64,000 bases of DNA, taken from the NCBI GenBank assembly GCA_030425195.1, contig JAUIAV010000005.1, positions 1 through 64,000 on the forward strand. The letters are read 5' to 3'. The notes under the pieces were generated by a model. The model made no database searches. It was not told where the DNA came from and saw nothing but the letters and a program-made list of their open reading frames with translations. A program made the translations under genes and the position numbers. The DNA is from Gammaproteobacteria bacterium (lineage in GTDB: Bacteria > Pseudomonadota > Gammaproteobacteria > Pseudomonadales > Azotimanducaceae). This document shows positions 30,517-43,446 of the stretch, in pieces. Numbering within the stretch: the first letter of the stretch is position 1; each line of letters starts with the position of its first letter.

Positions 30517-33500
30517 TCAGGTCGTCGTTCCCGTATTCTGGTTGTTTTCGCCTTCGTCACCCGGAAGCACTTGTGACTCTCCCGGTGGCTCTCCTTTCTC
30601 TTCGGCGGATTCCCCTTCGACGGGTTCCACCTCCAGCTGCTCGAGACTGACCTGAGGCTGATCCATCTTCGTATCCCAGACGTTCACGAACTTCAGCTCG
30701 GGGTCTTCGAGCGTGCCGCCGATCTGGTATTTCGCACTGGAGAACTGTTCGAGCGGCTTGCGCAGGACCCGTTCACCCACCAGCACACCGAGTCCCGCCA
30801 GCGGATTGGCGAGCGCCACGTAGGCCGCATACCAGGGCAGGCCCTTGGTCACCGGGAGGGTGACGATCATCTCGTTGTCGAGAGCGCCGGTCACCAGGTT
30901 CACCGAGCCGCCGATCCGGAAGTTCGATCCGGAGCCTTCCACCGTCATGGGCTCCACGAACTGCATGGTGCCTGTCCGGAATTCCGTTGTCGCGGTCAGG
31001 GAGTCGAAGCTCACACCCTCGCCCACCACGTCCGAGAAGTCGAAGTTCAGACGCTTGGCGATGGTGGAGAAGTTGACGAGCGAGAATATCTTCATTGCGT
31101 CCGCACCCTGAGTCACCTCCAGGAACCGGCCATTTTCCGCCTCGAAGGCCGCCGTTCCATCGAGGCGCGTCAGATCCACCGCGGCCGGTGAACCCGCCCA
31201 GCTCAGATCGGCCGTCATGATCGCGCGCTCCGTTCTCACGCTTGCCGCGTATCCCCACTGTGGCAGCACAGTCGCCAGATCGTCTGCCGTCAGCACCCCG
31301 GCGAAGTGGCTGCGGTTCTCACCGCCGTTCCAGACCAGGCTCTCCGCCGAGATCTGCACACCACGCAGATTCGCCTCGAGCCCGTTCAGGGCGACACTGC
31401 CCGCTTCCGGCCGGAGCTGGAACGACCAGGCACCATAATCCGTCTGCCCCACCCTGAAACGTCCGATGGTCACATCCGCATCCACGAGCTGATCAATGAC
31501 GTCGACGCTCAGGGGATCCGGCGAAGGGCCGGTTCCATTCGCCTCGACCGCCTGTGCCGGCAATGTGAGACGGTCGAGGTCGAGCCGCAGGGGGGAACCA
31601 GCCGTGATCGCAATCGCACCTTCGATGTCCCGGCTCGACAGACCGAGCGCCAGATTGAGCCCGCTGCCTGCCTCGATCCTGCCATCGAGCGTCACGTTCT
31701 CGAACAGCACACCACTCACATCGACCCGGTCGGCAATCAGTGCATCCAGATGCACGGGCAGGGCCAGCGAGAATCCGGTGGTGTCGGCGCCGCCACTCCC
31801 GTCTTCCTCCGTCGGAAACAGCTCTTCGATACTGAAACCACTGATCCGGCCGCCCAGGACCAGGGCATTCAGGTTTCCCTCCACCAGCGGCGGCGGCGCG
31901 GAGAAACCGACGGCGCCCCGAAGCAGCACTTCGTTCACGTGCAGCCAGCCTCTGGACGCTCCGTAACGGAAGCGGGCGGACTGATAGTCTTTGAGGAACT
32001 GCAGAGTGAGCTCGGTGGGCACCGAGTCATCCGGTGCCTTGGCCAGCTCGCCGGGCAGATCCAGCGCCAGGCCCGTCAGATCCGTCGCCACTTTCAGCCG
32101 CGAGACGGCGTCGCCGAGCTCGATGTGCAGGTCCGCCATGAAATCGAAGCCACCATGCAGCCGACCCGGATCCCTCACGTTCAGCAGCGTCAGCACTTCC
32201 TCATAGGGGGCCTGGCCATCCACGTGGAAGATCACCGTATCCCGATCCGAGTCGGCGCCGAACACGGCCGGCCGGTCGAACAGGCGCCCGTTCACCCCAT
32301 CCGCGCTCAGCCGATACGGGTAGGTGTAGTGGACCGGGCCAGCGAGCGAACCCAGCTTGAGCCCGAACCCGGGCAGATCCAGATCCGCACCATTCAGATC
32401 GATGTCCAGATCGATCTCGAGGGCATCGGTCGGATTCACCTCGCCGATGTGTTCGGCGGAGAGCTTCAGCGGCACACGGAGACGTCCCGCCATGCTGAGC
32501 GGGCCCTCGCCGGCCCAGTCGTCGGTGACGAAGGACATCCATTCCCTGAGCGGCGTGCTGCGGATGAAAGCGAGCGCCTCTCTCACATTGGTGGAGGACC
32601 TGAGATCGATGTCGGCCACGCTCGCATTGTCCGCCAGGTGGATGCGGCTGCCGGACAGGTCGGTCTGCTCGAAGCTGAGGCCGCGCGCCACGTCGATCCG
32701 CACATCCCGTCCACCGACGCTGATGAACCCCGACAGATCCCGCACCGCAGGCCAGTCCGGATGGTACTGCACATGGCCGTCATGGATGCGCCCGGACAAC
32801 GCCACCCGGCGACCGAGCTCGAAGGGCCGGGTTTTGATCTGTCCCTGATAGGCGAAGGTGACATCGGTGAGTCGGCCGGAACGGGGACCGTCTTCCAGCC
32901 ATTCCGGCAGTCCCGCCGGCAGCTGATAGGGAATGTACGCCTTGCCCCGGGCCACCGTGGTTTCGTCCACGTTGATGATCAGGCTGAGGTGCTCCCGGTA
33001 GCGGTCGCCTCGCGGCCGGCTCAGCGCGAAACCGGCGAAAGCCTGAGTGTCACCCACCTGGGCCTTGATGTGCGTGCCGCGCAGAGCGAAGTAATCCAGG
33101 GAAACATAGGCCTGCAGACGGCCGCTGAGGTGATCCATCTGCCAGCGCTGGTGGAACATGTCCGGAAACTGAACACCCACTTCGTCCGTGTTCATCAGGA
33201 GCTGCAGAGACCGGTTCGAACCCAGAAGCTCGCCAGCTGCGCCGCGGATCCGGGGAGCGCCGTTGTAGCCGTCCAGGGAGATGTCTTCCAGGGTCGCCAT
33301 ATAACCGGCGTCCAGATCCGGAAAGCGGAGAAAGCCGTGCACGTTCAACGCCGTTGCCCTGGCGTTCAGCGCATTCAGCCAGCGGAACGCCGCGGTTTCC
33401 CTGGGCGCCAGCGCGCTGAAGAATCTGAATCCCGGTCCGGTCTCGATCCGCTCCGTCCAGCCGGTGAGCAGACCGCCGTCCCCGTTCTGCTCATAGGTGA

Positions 33501-34404
33501 GCCACAGGGGCGGCAGTCCCCAGCTGCTGTCCTCGTTGTGTACCTGGAAATCGCGGAGCACGATGTGATGAACATCGCCTTCGCCACGACTGGCGATCGT
33601 GAGATCACCGCCGAGACGCTCGTCGTCGAAGGCGATGTCGGAAAGCGCCAGGCTGCCCTCACCCCCCGAGCGGACGCCCCGCCGCCACCAGCGGCCACTG
33701 GCAGCCCGGAACAGCCCGCCTTCGGCGCCGATCAGCGGTTCGGGGATCCGCAGATTCCCGCCGGCGATGCTGGCCTGCTGATCCCGTTCCCTGAGGAACG
33801 GGATGGCTTCCTCCTCATCCAGGGACAGTGCCAGCAGACAATCGTCCAGACAGTCCGGATTGGCGATGTGTATCCGATGACGGTGAGTGCCGGCCCGGTT
33901 CGTCGCGCGGTAACGCACGACCAGATCGTCCGCTGACTCGCTCGTGCCCTCGTCACCGGCGAAGCCGAGCGTCAGATTCACGTCGATCTGGTCGCTGTGA
34001 TAGAGCGTGGGAAAGGGCTCGAAGGCGCCCGTGCCCCGGCTGCCCAGCAGCCCCCAGCCCTGCTCGTTCCGGGCCAGCATCAGCCGGCCGTCGGCGAGAC
34101 CGATGCGCCGGAAGACGAGTCTGTTTCTGATCAGACTCTCCAGCCAGTCGATCTCCGCATGCACGCCTTCGAGCTCGCCGGCCGGCAGTGAAACCGATTC
34201 GATGCGCAGGACCGGATTGATCCTCCGCCAGTCGCCCTCCAGACCCGTTATGAAGATCTGCTGCGGTGAGAGCCACTGATTGATGCCCGCTTCCAGATCG
34301 CCCAGCACGCCGAACAGCAGCCGGCCGCTCACCTGGAAGAAGGCCAGAACGATCATGGCCAGCGTGAGAAAGACGAACAGAGGCCGGACGACGAGCCTGA
34401 TCAC
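30517..34404 (-). CDS. yhdP: YhdP family AsmA-like phospholipid transport protein
   Basis: 1295 aa, N-terminal TM, DUF3971/AsmA-like; lies between tldD and rng as in many gammaproteobacteria. Confidence 0.92.
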   Translation of the reverse strand: MIRLVVRPLFVFLTLAMIVLAFFQVSGRLLFGVLGDLEAGINQWLSPQQIFITGLEGDWRRINPVLRIESVSLPAGELEGVHAEIDWLESLIRNRLVFRRIGLADGRLMLARNEQGWGLLGSRGTGAFEPFPTLYHSDQIDVNLTLGFAGDEGTSESADDLVVRYRATNRAGTHRHRIHIANPDCLDDCLLALSLDEEEAIPFLRERDQQASIAGGNLRIPEPLIGAEGGLFRAASGRWWRRGVRSGGEGSLALSDIAFDDERLGGDLTIASRGEGDVHHIVLRDFQVHNEDSSWGLPPLWLTYEQNGDGGLLTGWTERIETGPGFRFFSALAPRETAAFRWLNALNARATALNVHGFLRFPDLDAGYMATLEDISLDGYNGAPRIRGAAGELLGSNRSLQLLMNTDEVGVQFPDMFHQRWQMDHLSGRLQAYVSLDYFALRGTHIKAQVGDTQAFAGFALSRPRGDRYREHLSLIINVDETTVARGKAYIPYQLPAGLPEWLEDGPRSGRLTDVTFAYQGQIKTRPFELGRRVALSGRIHDGHVQYHPDWPAVRDLSGFISVGGRDVRIDVARGLSFEQTDLSGSRIHLADNASVADIDLRSSTNVREALAFIRSTPLREWMSFVTDDWAGEGPLSMAGRLRVPLKLSAEHIGEVNPTDALEIDLDIDLNGADLDLPGFGLKLGSLAGPVHYTYPYRLSADGVNGRLFDRPAVFGADSDRDTVIFHVDGQAPYEEVLTLLNVRDPGRLHGGFDFMADLHIELGDAVSRLKVATDLTGLALDLPGELAKAPDDSVPTELTLQFLKDYQSARFRYGASRGWLHVNEVLLRGAVGFSAPPPLVEGNLNALVLGGRISGFSIEELFPTEEDGSGGADTTGFSLALPVHLDALIADRVDVSGVLFENVTLDGRIEAGSGLNLALGLSSRDIEGAIAITAGSPLRLDLDRLTLPAQAVEANGTGPSPDPLSVDVIDQLVDADVTIGRFRVGQTDYGAWSFQLRPEAGSVALNGLEANLRGVQISAESLVWNGGENRSHFAGVLTADDLATVLPQWGYAASVRTERAIMTADLSWAGSPAAVDLTRLDGTAAFEAENGRFLEVTQGADAMKIFSLVNFSTIAKRLNFDFSDVVGEGVSFDSLTATTEFRTGTMQFVEPMTVEGSGSNFRIGGSVNLVTGALDNEMIVTLPVTKGLPWYAAYVALANPLAGLGVLVGERVLRKPLEQFSSAKYQIGGTLEDPELKFVNVWDTKMDQPQVSLEQLEVEPVEGESAEEKGEPPGESQVLPGDEGENNQNTGTTT

Positions 34405-34534
34405 CGTATGCGCCTGCCTAACCGTGTATCCGGCAGGGGCTGAAAGAACGTTGCGGGCTGATGTTCATCACATATCGGACCACAGAGTCGTCCACAAGAT
34501 TCAAAAAGGATCCGCAACGCGAGCCGGCTCGGGC

Positions 34535-36040
34535 TCAACTCGACGATCGCATGGGCTGAACGAGCACGATGTCGAAGTCGCCGGGCCGGCAGCTCGGTTC
34601 CACCTGAATGGTGATGTCCCGGCCAATCTGTTCGGACAGACGCTTCAGCGGCTCCGCGTCCTCGTCGAGCAGCCGGTCCACCACGTCAGCCGTCGATCGG
34701 ATGAGGTAGTCCTGCCGTGGGCCATCGCAGCGAACCCGGGCGTCCTCGACGATAGCGCGGAACACCTCCAGACAGGTACTCTCAGGTGTCTTGACAAAAC
34801 CCGCGCCCCCGCATTGGGCACAGGGCTCACAGATCTGCTGAATCAGACTCTCCCGCGTCCGCTTCCGGCTCATCTGCACCAGGCCAAGCGAGGAGAAACC
34901 TTCAATCCGCATGCGGGCGGGGTCCGATTCGGCGGCCTTCTCCAGGGTGCGCATCACCTGCCGCTGGTGCTCCTCGTCCTCCATGTCGATGAAGTCGACG
35001 ACGATGATGCCGCCCAGATTGCGCAGCCGCAGCTGCCGCGGAATGATCGCCGCCGCCTCCAGGTTGGCACGGAACACGGTCTCCTCCAGGCTCCGGTTGC
35101 CGAGAAACCCGCCGGTGTTCACGTCGATGGTGGTCATGGCTTCCGTCTGCTCTATCACGAGATGACCGCCGCACTTCAGACTCACCTTCCTGTCCAGAGC
35201 CCGGGCGATCTCATCGTCGATCCCGTAGCGCTGAAACAGCTGTCTTTCTTCGTCATAGTGACGCATGCGAGCAGAAAACTCGGGAATGAACTCGTCCACG
35301 AAACGCCGGACGCGCTCGTAGGTTTCCCGATGGTCGATCCGGATCTTCTCCACATCCGGGTCCGTCAGGTCCCGCACCACCCGGATGTGCAGCGGCAGCT
35401 CCTCGTAGATCACAGACGGCGCCCGGGTGCGGGCTTTGTTCTCGAGGATCCTGTCCCAGATCCGTGTGAGCACCCGGACGTCCAGCTCGACTGCTTCCCG
35501 ATCCGCGCCTTCCACCGCAGTCCGCGCGATGAAACCCATGCCGATTCCCGCATTCTGACGCACCTGATCGATGAGTTGCCTCAGCCGCTCCCGCTCCGTC
35601 TCGTCCTCGATGCGCTGGGAAATGCCGATATGGTCCGTGAAAGGCATCAGCACCATGTAGCGTGAGGCTATGGCAAGCTGGGTGGTCAGCCTGGCCCCTT
35701 TGCCGGAGATCGGATCCTTGGCGATCTGCACCATGAGCTCCTGGCCTTCATGGAGCAGACTGCGGATGTCTGGCGTCTGAGCGGGTGCGCCATTGTCCGA
35801 CTGCATGAGCCGCGGCCCTTCGATGTCGCGCACGTGCAGGAATCCGGGGCGTTCCAGGCCGATGTCCACGAAGGCTGCCTGCATGCCCTGAATGATGCGC
35901 TCAACCTTTCCGAGGTAGACGTTCCCGGTGAGGCTGTAGCCGCTGGCGGGCGCCAGGTGCAGTTCCTGAACGGCACCGCCGGCCAGCTTGGCCACTCGAG
36001 TTTCAAACTCGCTGACGGTGATCAACAGCTCTTCAGCCAT
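34535..36040 (-). CDS. rng: Ribonuclease G
   Basis: MAEELLITVSEFETRVAKLAGGAVQELHLAPASGYSLTGNVYLGKVERIIQGMQAAFVDIGLERPGFLHVRDI. Confidence 0.96.
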   Translation of the reverse strand: MAEELLITVSEFETRVAKLAGGAVQELHLAPASGYSLTGNVYLGKVERIIQGMQAAFVDIGLERPGFLHVRDIEGPRLMQSDNGAPAQTPDIRSLLHEGQELMVQIAKDPISGKGARLTTQLAIASRYMVLMPFTDHIGISQRIEDETERERLRQLIDQVRQNAGIGMGFIARTAVEGADREAVELDVRVLTRIWDRILENKARTRAPSVIYEELPLHIRVVRDLTDPDVEKIRIDHRETYERVRRFVDEFIPEFSARMRHYDEERQLFQRYGIDDEIARALDRKVSLKCGGHLVIEQTEAMTTIDVNTGGFLGNRSLEETVFRANLEAAAIIPRQLRLRNLGGIIVVDFIDMEDEEHQRQVMRTLEKAAESDPARMRIEGFSSLGLVQMSRKRTRESLIQQICEPCAQCGGAGFVKTPESTCLEVFRAIVEDARVRCDGPRQDYLIRSTADVVDRLLDEDAEPLKRLSEQIGRDITIQVEPSCRPGDFDIVLVQPMRSSS

Positions 36041-36051
36041 AACAGAGGTAT

Positions 36052-36666
36052 TCAGTTACTGCTGACGTCGCCTCTCCGCCTCGGTTTTCTCCGGCTCCAG
36101 GTATCGACGCCGAGACCGCCGAGCAGCTGCTCGGTTTCCGGTAGCGGCAGGCCTACGACGGCGCTGTAACTGCCCGTAATGCTTTCCGCCAATATACCCC
36201 CAATGCCCTGAATCCCATAACCGCCCGCCTTGTCCGACCCTTCTCCGGTCGCCCAGTAGGCTTCGGCCAGCGCTTCATCCACCGGCACGAAGCGCACGCG
36301 GGTTGCCACCAGGTGTGTGCGCTCTGCGCGCGCGCTCCGGCCGGTGATCGCCGTGAGCACCTCATGCTCCCTGCCGCCGAGCTCGAGCAGCATCCCGATC
36401 CCCGCCTCGCGGCTCTCGGGCTTGCCGAGAATCCGTCCGTCCAGCACCACCACGGTGTCTGCCGCCAGCACCACGGCATCGGCTCCCGGATTGACGGCGC
36501 CTGCCTTGGACCGGGACATCCGCTGGACGTACCCGGCCGGCACCTCGTCAGGGTGAGGGGTCTCGTCCACCTCCGGCACCCGGACCTGGAAGTCCAGACC
36601 GATCTGCCGGAGCAGCTCAGCCCGGCGGGGTGATCCGGAGGCGAGAATCAGGTCCTTACTCGACAC
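36052..36666 (-). CDS. Maf-like nucleotide pyrophosphatase (YhdE type)
   Basis: LILASGSPRRAELLRQIGLDFQV...KAGGYGIQGIGGILAESITGSYSAVVGLPL. Confidence 0.95.
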   Translation of the reverse strand: MSSKDLILASGSPRRAELLRQIGLDFQVRVPEVDETPHPDEVPAGYVQRMSRSKAGAVNPGADAVVLAADTVVVLDGRILGKPESREAGIGMLLELGGREHEVLTAITGRSARAERTHLVATRVRFVPVDEALAEAYWATGEGSDKAGGYGIQGIGGILAESITGSYSAVVGLPLPETEQLLGGLGVDTWSRRKPRRRGDVSSN

Positions 36667-37150
36667 GGACCTGAATCTTCAGCCGGGAGAGCAGCAGATA
36701 GAGGAACGGCCAGACCATGAAACTCGTGAACGCGGGCACCAGCACGCCCCAGCTCCAGCCCCGATCGAACACCATGTCCTGAACGATCAGCCGGAAGATT
36801 TCGCCCAGCAGCACCACGGCGAAGAGCACCACCCCCTGCTGAACGATGGAGTACATGCGGAAACGCTCATAGAAACGCCAGCCGAGATAGGTGACCGACG
36901 CCAGCACCACGCCGTTCAGGCCGAGCGGATCGGCGTAGAGCACGTCCAGCAGCAGGCCCACCAGCCAGGCCGTGACCAGGCCCATCCGGTGCGGAAGCTC
37001 CATGACCCAGAAGAACACGACCATCACCACCCAGGCTGGCCGCAGCCAGCCGAGCCACTGAGGCCAGGCTTCGGGCAGATGCACCACTGCCAGCAGCAGC
37101 GCCGCCACCAGGGTTGCCAGAATCAGCCAGCCGCCCTGGGTCGGGTTCAT
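36656..37150 (-). CDS. mreD: Rod shape-determining protein MreD
   Basis: Small polytopic protein between mreC and maf. Confidence 0.93.
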   Translation of the reverse strand: MNPTQGGWLILATLVAALLLAVVHLPEAWPQWLGWLRPAWVVMVVFFWVMELPHRMGLVTAWLVGLLLDVLYADPLGLNGVVLASVTYLGWRFYERFRMYSIVQQGVVLFAVVLLGEIFRLIVQDMVFDRGWSWGVLVPAFTSFMVWPFLYLLLSRLKIQVRVE

Positions 37151-38031
37151 GGCGCACCCTCCGACGCCGGATCATCGGATACCCGCAGATCGCCGAGCTC
37201 GTCTTCCACCGGGGCGCGGTCGAAGACCAGAAGCACGTGCCGGGAGCGGTCCAGAGCCGCCAGCGGCCGGACTTCCACCGCGGCATACGGGCTGGTGTCG
37301 TCGATCACGACCGACGCAACGATGCCCACCGGATAACCCCGCGGAAAGCGCCCGCCGAGCCCGGAACTCTCCATGAGGTCGCCTTCCTGAATGTCCGCCG
37401 TCACCGGCACGTTCTCGAGCACCAGATGGTCGAGCGCTCCGGTACCCGCGGCGACGCTGCGAACCCCGGACCGGTTCACCTGCACGGGCACCGCGTGGGA
37501 CTCGTCCACGATCAGCAGCACCCGGCTGGTGAAGCGGTCCACCTCCACCACCTGGCCGAACAGGCCCTGGGCATCCAGCACGGCCTGGCCCAGAGTGACC
37601 CCGGAATCCGCACCCTTGTCGATGATCACCTGATAGGTATTGGGCGTAGGCACCACGGCCACCAGCTCTGCCACCATCACTTCCGCAGGCAGCCGTGCAC
37701 GGCTGCCGAGCAGGCCCCGCAGGCGCTCGTTTTCGGTTCGGAGTGACAGGAACTGCTGAGAGATCTGTGTGAGTTCCAGAATCCGGCGCTCGAGCTCCGC
37801 ATTCCGGGCCCTGAGCGATTCGTGGGTGGAGGCCACTTCACCGACCTCGTCTGCCAGCAGATAAGGGACTTCCGCCATCACCTGAAGGGGGCTGACGAGA
37901 GTCCCGATGGTCGCCCGGACGGGCTCGAGCAGGCGGGTGGTCGCATCCAGGGTGATCAGCACCGCCGACACAAGCACCAGGCCACTCAAGAGGTAGCCGG
38001 CGCCAGACTCCCGGACGAACAGTGCTTTGAT
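37147..38031 (-). CDS. mreC: Rod shape-determining protein MreC (probable ATC start)
   Basis: LLIVDESHAVPVQVNRSGVRSVAAG...; N-terminal extension IKALFVRESGAGYLLSGLV from an ATC codon preceded by AGGGGG; track start is TTG at 37989. Confidence 0.93.
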   Translation of the reverse strand: MKALFVRESGAGYLLSGLVLVSAVLITLDATTRLLEPVRATIGTLVSPLQVMAEVPYLLADEVGEVASTHESLRARNAELERRILELTQISQQFLSLRTENERLRGLLGSRARLPAEVMVAELVAVVPTPNTYQVIIDKGADSGVTLGQAVLDAQGLFGQVVEVDRFTSRVLLIVDESHAVPVQVNRSGVRSVAAGTGALDHLVLENVPVTADIQEGDLMESSGLGGRFPRGYPVGIVASVVIDDTSPYAAVEVRPLAALDRSRHVLLVFDRAPVEDELGDLRVSDDPASEGAP

Positions 38032-38074
38032 CGGCGGCCCCCTCTACGCGACCACGCTCGTGAATGGAAAGATT

Positions 38075-40991
<2,917 letters not shown>

Positions 40992-40992
<1 letters not shown>

Positions 40993-42446
40993 TGCAGTGG
41001 GAAGCCGTCATCGGTCTGGAAGTGCACGTCCAGCTGGCCACGAAGAGCAAGATCTTCTCCGGTGCCGCCACCGCCTTCGGCGCCGAACCGAACACCCAGG
41101 CCTGCCCGGTCGACCTGGGTCTGCCTGGTGTGCTGCCGGTGCTCAATGAGGAAGTGGTCCGTATGGCGGTCACCTTCGGACTCGCCATCGGGGCCGAAAT
41201 CAATCCGTACTCCGTCTTCGACCGCAAGAATTACTTCTATCCGGATCTGCCCAAGGGTTACCAGATCAGCCAGTTCGCCGACCCCATCGTCGGCCGCGGC
41301 CACCTGACCATACAGCTGGAAGGCCAGCCGCCGAGACGGGTCGAGATCACCCGGGCGCACCTGGAGGAAGACGCGGGTAAATCGCTGCACGAGGCCTTCG
41401 CCGGCAAAACGGGCATCGATCTGAACCGCGCCGGCACGCCGCTGCTCGAGGTGGTCTCCGAACCGGACCTCAGAAGCGCGGCCGAAGCCGCCGCCTACTT
41501 CCGGCAGATGCACAGCCTGGTCCGGCACCTGAAGATCTGTGACGGCAATCTGGCGGAAGGGTCCATGCGCTGTGACGCCAACGTGTCGGTCCGGCCCAGA
41601 GGCCAGACCGAGCTCGGTGAGCGTACGGAGATCAAGAACGTCAACTCCTTCCGCTTCCTCGAGCTCGCCATCAATTACGAGATCGAGCGCCAGATTCACA
41701 TTCTGGACGCGGGCGGCAGGGTGGAGCGGGACACGCGTCTCTACGACGCGGAACGCAACGAGACCCGGTCCATGCGCTCCAAGGAGCTCTCGAACGACTA
41801 CCGTTACTTTCCGGACCCGGACCTTCTGCCCGTGCACCTCGACGAGGCTTTCATCGAATCCGTGCGCCGGGAGCTGCCGGAGCTGCCGGGCGAGAAGCAG
41901 GCCCGCTACCAGTCCGAGTTCGGACTGTCCGACTACGACGCCGGTTTCCTGACCCAGGATCCGGATCTGGCCGGATACTACGAGGCCGTTGCAGCATCGG
42001 CCGGAGACGCCAAGCTGGCGGCAAACTGGGTGATGGGCGAACTGTCGGCGGCTCTGAACCGGGCCGATCTGACGCCGGATGCCTGCCCGCTGCCGGCTGC
42101 CAGCCTCGGGACGCTCATCCGGCGCATTCAGGACGGCACCATCTCAGGAAAGATCGCCAAGGGTCTCTTCGAGAAGCTCTGGTCGGCGGGTGTCGACGGA
42201 CAGACACCGGACGTGGACGCGATCATCGAATCGGAAGGCCTCACCCAGGTATCCGATACCGGCGAGATAGCCGCCATCATCGATGAGATCGTCGCCGCCA
42301 ATCCGGCCCAGGTGGAGCAGTTCAAGACCGGCAAGGAAAAGGTGCTCGGCTTCTTCGTCGGCCAGGTGATGAAGGCGACTCAGGGCAAGGCGAATCCGCA
42401 GATGGTGAACGAGCTGCTCCGGGAGGCGCTGGCGCGCCAGGACTAG
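40992..42446 (+). CDS. gatB: Asp/Glu-tRNA amidotransferase subunit B
   Basis: [50 protein letters not shown]. Confidence 0.97.
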
Positions 42447-42868
42447 CGGCTCCCGCGTTTTCTGCGCTCCGGGTGAATCAGAAAATCCTGCACCGCCCGG
42501 AGCACGTCACGGCGGGAGATCTGGCCCACCAGCTTGCCGTTCTTCACCACGGGATAACGCCGGCGGTGCTCCTTGAGAAACCGCTCGGCCAGAGAGTAGA
42601 TGTCCATGTCCGGCTCGATCGTATCCACCGGAGTACGCATGTAGTCCGCCACGATGCCCTGAGCCTCGTCGTAGTAGCTGTCCTGAACGATGACCTCCAT
42701 CAGATCCACCTCGGACAGGATGCCCACCAGAGCGCCCTCGTCGTCCACTACCGGTGCGCCTGAGATCTTCCGGTCGAGGAGGTCGCCCAGCGCCGTCACC
42801 ACGTTGTCATTCAGGTGGAAGGTCACCACCTTCCGGGCCATGTAATCGCTGACTTTCACCGATTTCAC
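42443..42868 (-). CDS. CBS-domain protein
   Basis: Two CBS motifs: [34 protein letters not shown] and [31 protein letters not shown]. Confidence 0.93.
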   Translation of the reverse strand: MKSVKVSDYMARKVVTFHLNDNVVTALGDLLDRKISGAPVVDDEGALVGILSEVDLMEVIVQDSYYDEAQGIVADYMRTPVDTIEPDMDIYSLAERFLKEHRRRYPVVKNGKLVGQISRRDVLRAVQDFLIHPERRKRGSR

Positions 42869-43017
42869 ACGGATACCCCTTTCTCTCTACCCTCCGGGTG
42901 CACATTGCGCCATTTCCGGGAAATCGTCTACTCCCGCCCGTATCGCGCATCAATTGTCGGCCAGCCGGGCAGATAGTATGCTCTGTCGGCTGAATTACTT
43001 GAGTTTTAGGGGGACCA

Positions 43018-43434
43018 TTGAGCGCACAACCACTACCCGTCGTACCCTATCTGAAGATTCCGGAGGACGGCGAGCCGTATCTGGAAGGCCAGAAATGCGG
43101 AAACTGCGGCGCAACCTTCCTGGGCGAACGTTCGGTCTGCTCCAAATGCGGGGCCAGAGACCAGATGTCCGCCGTCACCCTGCCCAACAAGGGCGAACTG
43201 TACGCCTATTCCATCGTCCACCGCTCCTTCCCGGGCATCGAGGTGCCTTACGTGAGCGCGGTGGTCGACCTCGAGGACGGCACCGCGATCAAGGGTAACC
43301 TGATCGACGTGGAGCCGGATCCCGAGAAGATCCCGTTCGGAATGCCGGTCGAAGTGGTATTCGATGACGCCCTCGGTCGTAAGGACAAGGACGGCAATTC
43401 CTATCTTTCCTACTTCTTCAAACCCGCTTCCTAG
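43018..43434 (+). CDS. OB-fold/zinc-ribbon DUF35 acyl-CoA-associated protein
   Basis: CGNCGATFLGERSVCSKCG zinc ribbon then OB fold LYAYSIVHRSFPGIEVPYVSAVVDLEDGTAIKGNL; TTG start after AGGGGG. Confidence 0.88.
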   Translation: MSAQPLPVVPYLKIPEDGEPYLEGQKCGNCGATFLGERSVCSKCGARDQMSAVTLPNKGELYAYSIVHRSFPGIEVPYVSAVVDLEDGTAIKGNLIDVEPDPEKIPFGMPVEVVFDDALGRKDKDGNSYLSYFFKPAS

Positions 43435-43446
43435 GAGATTCGACAG

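Noticed and set aside
31306-33936. 876-aa plus-strand ORF
   Set aside because: Exactly antisense to yhdP; low-complexity R/H/Q/G-rich translation typical of high-GC complementary frames.
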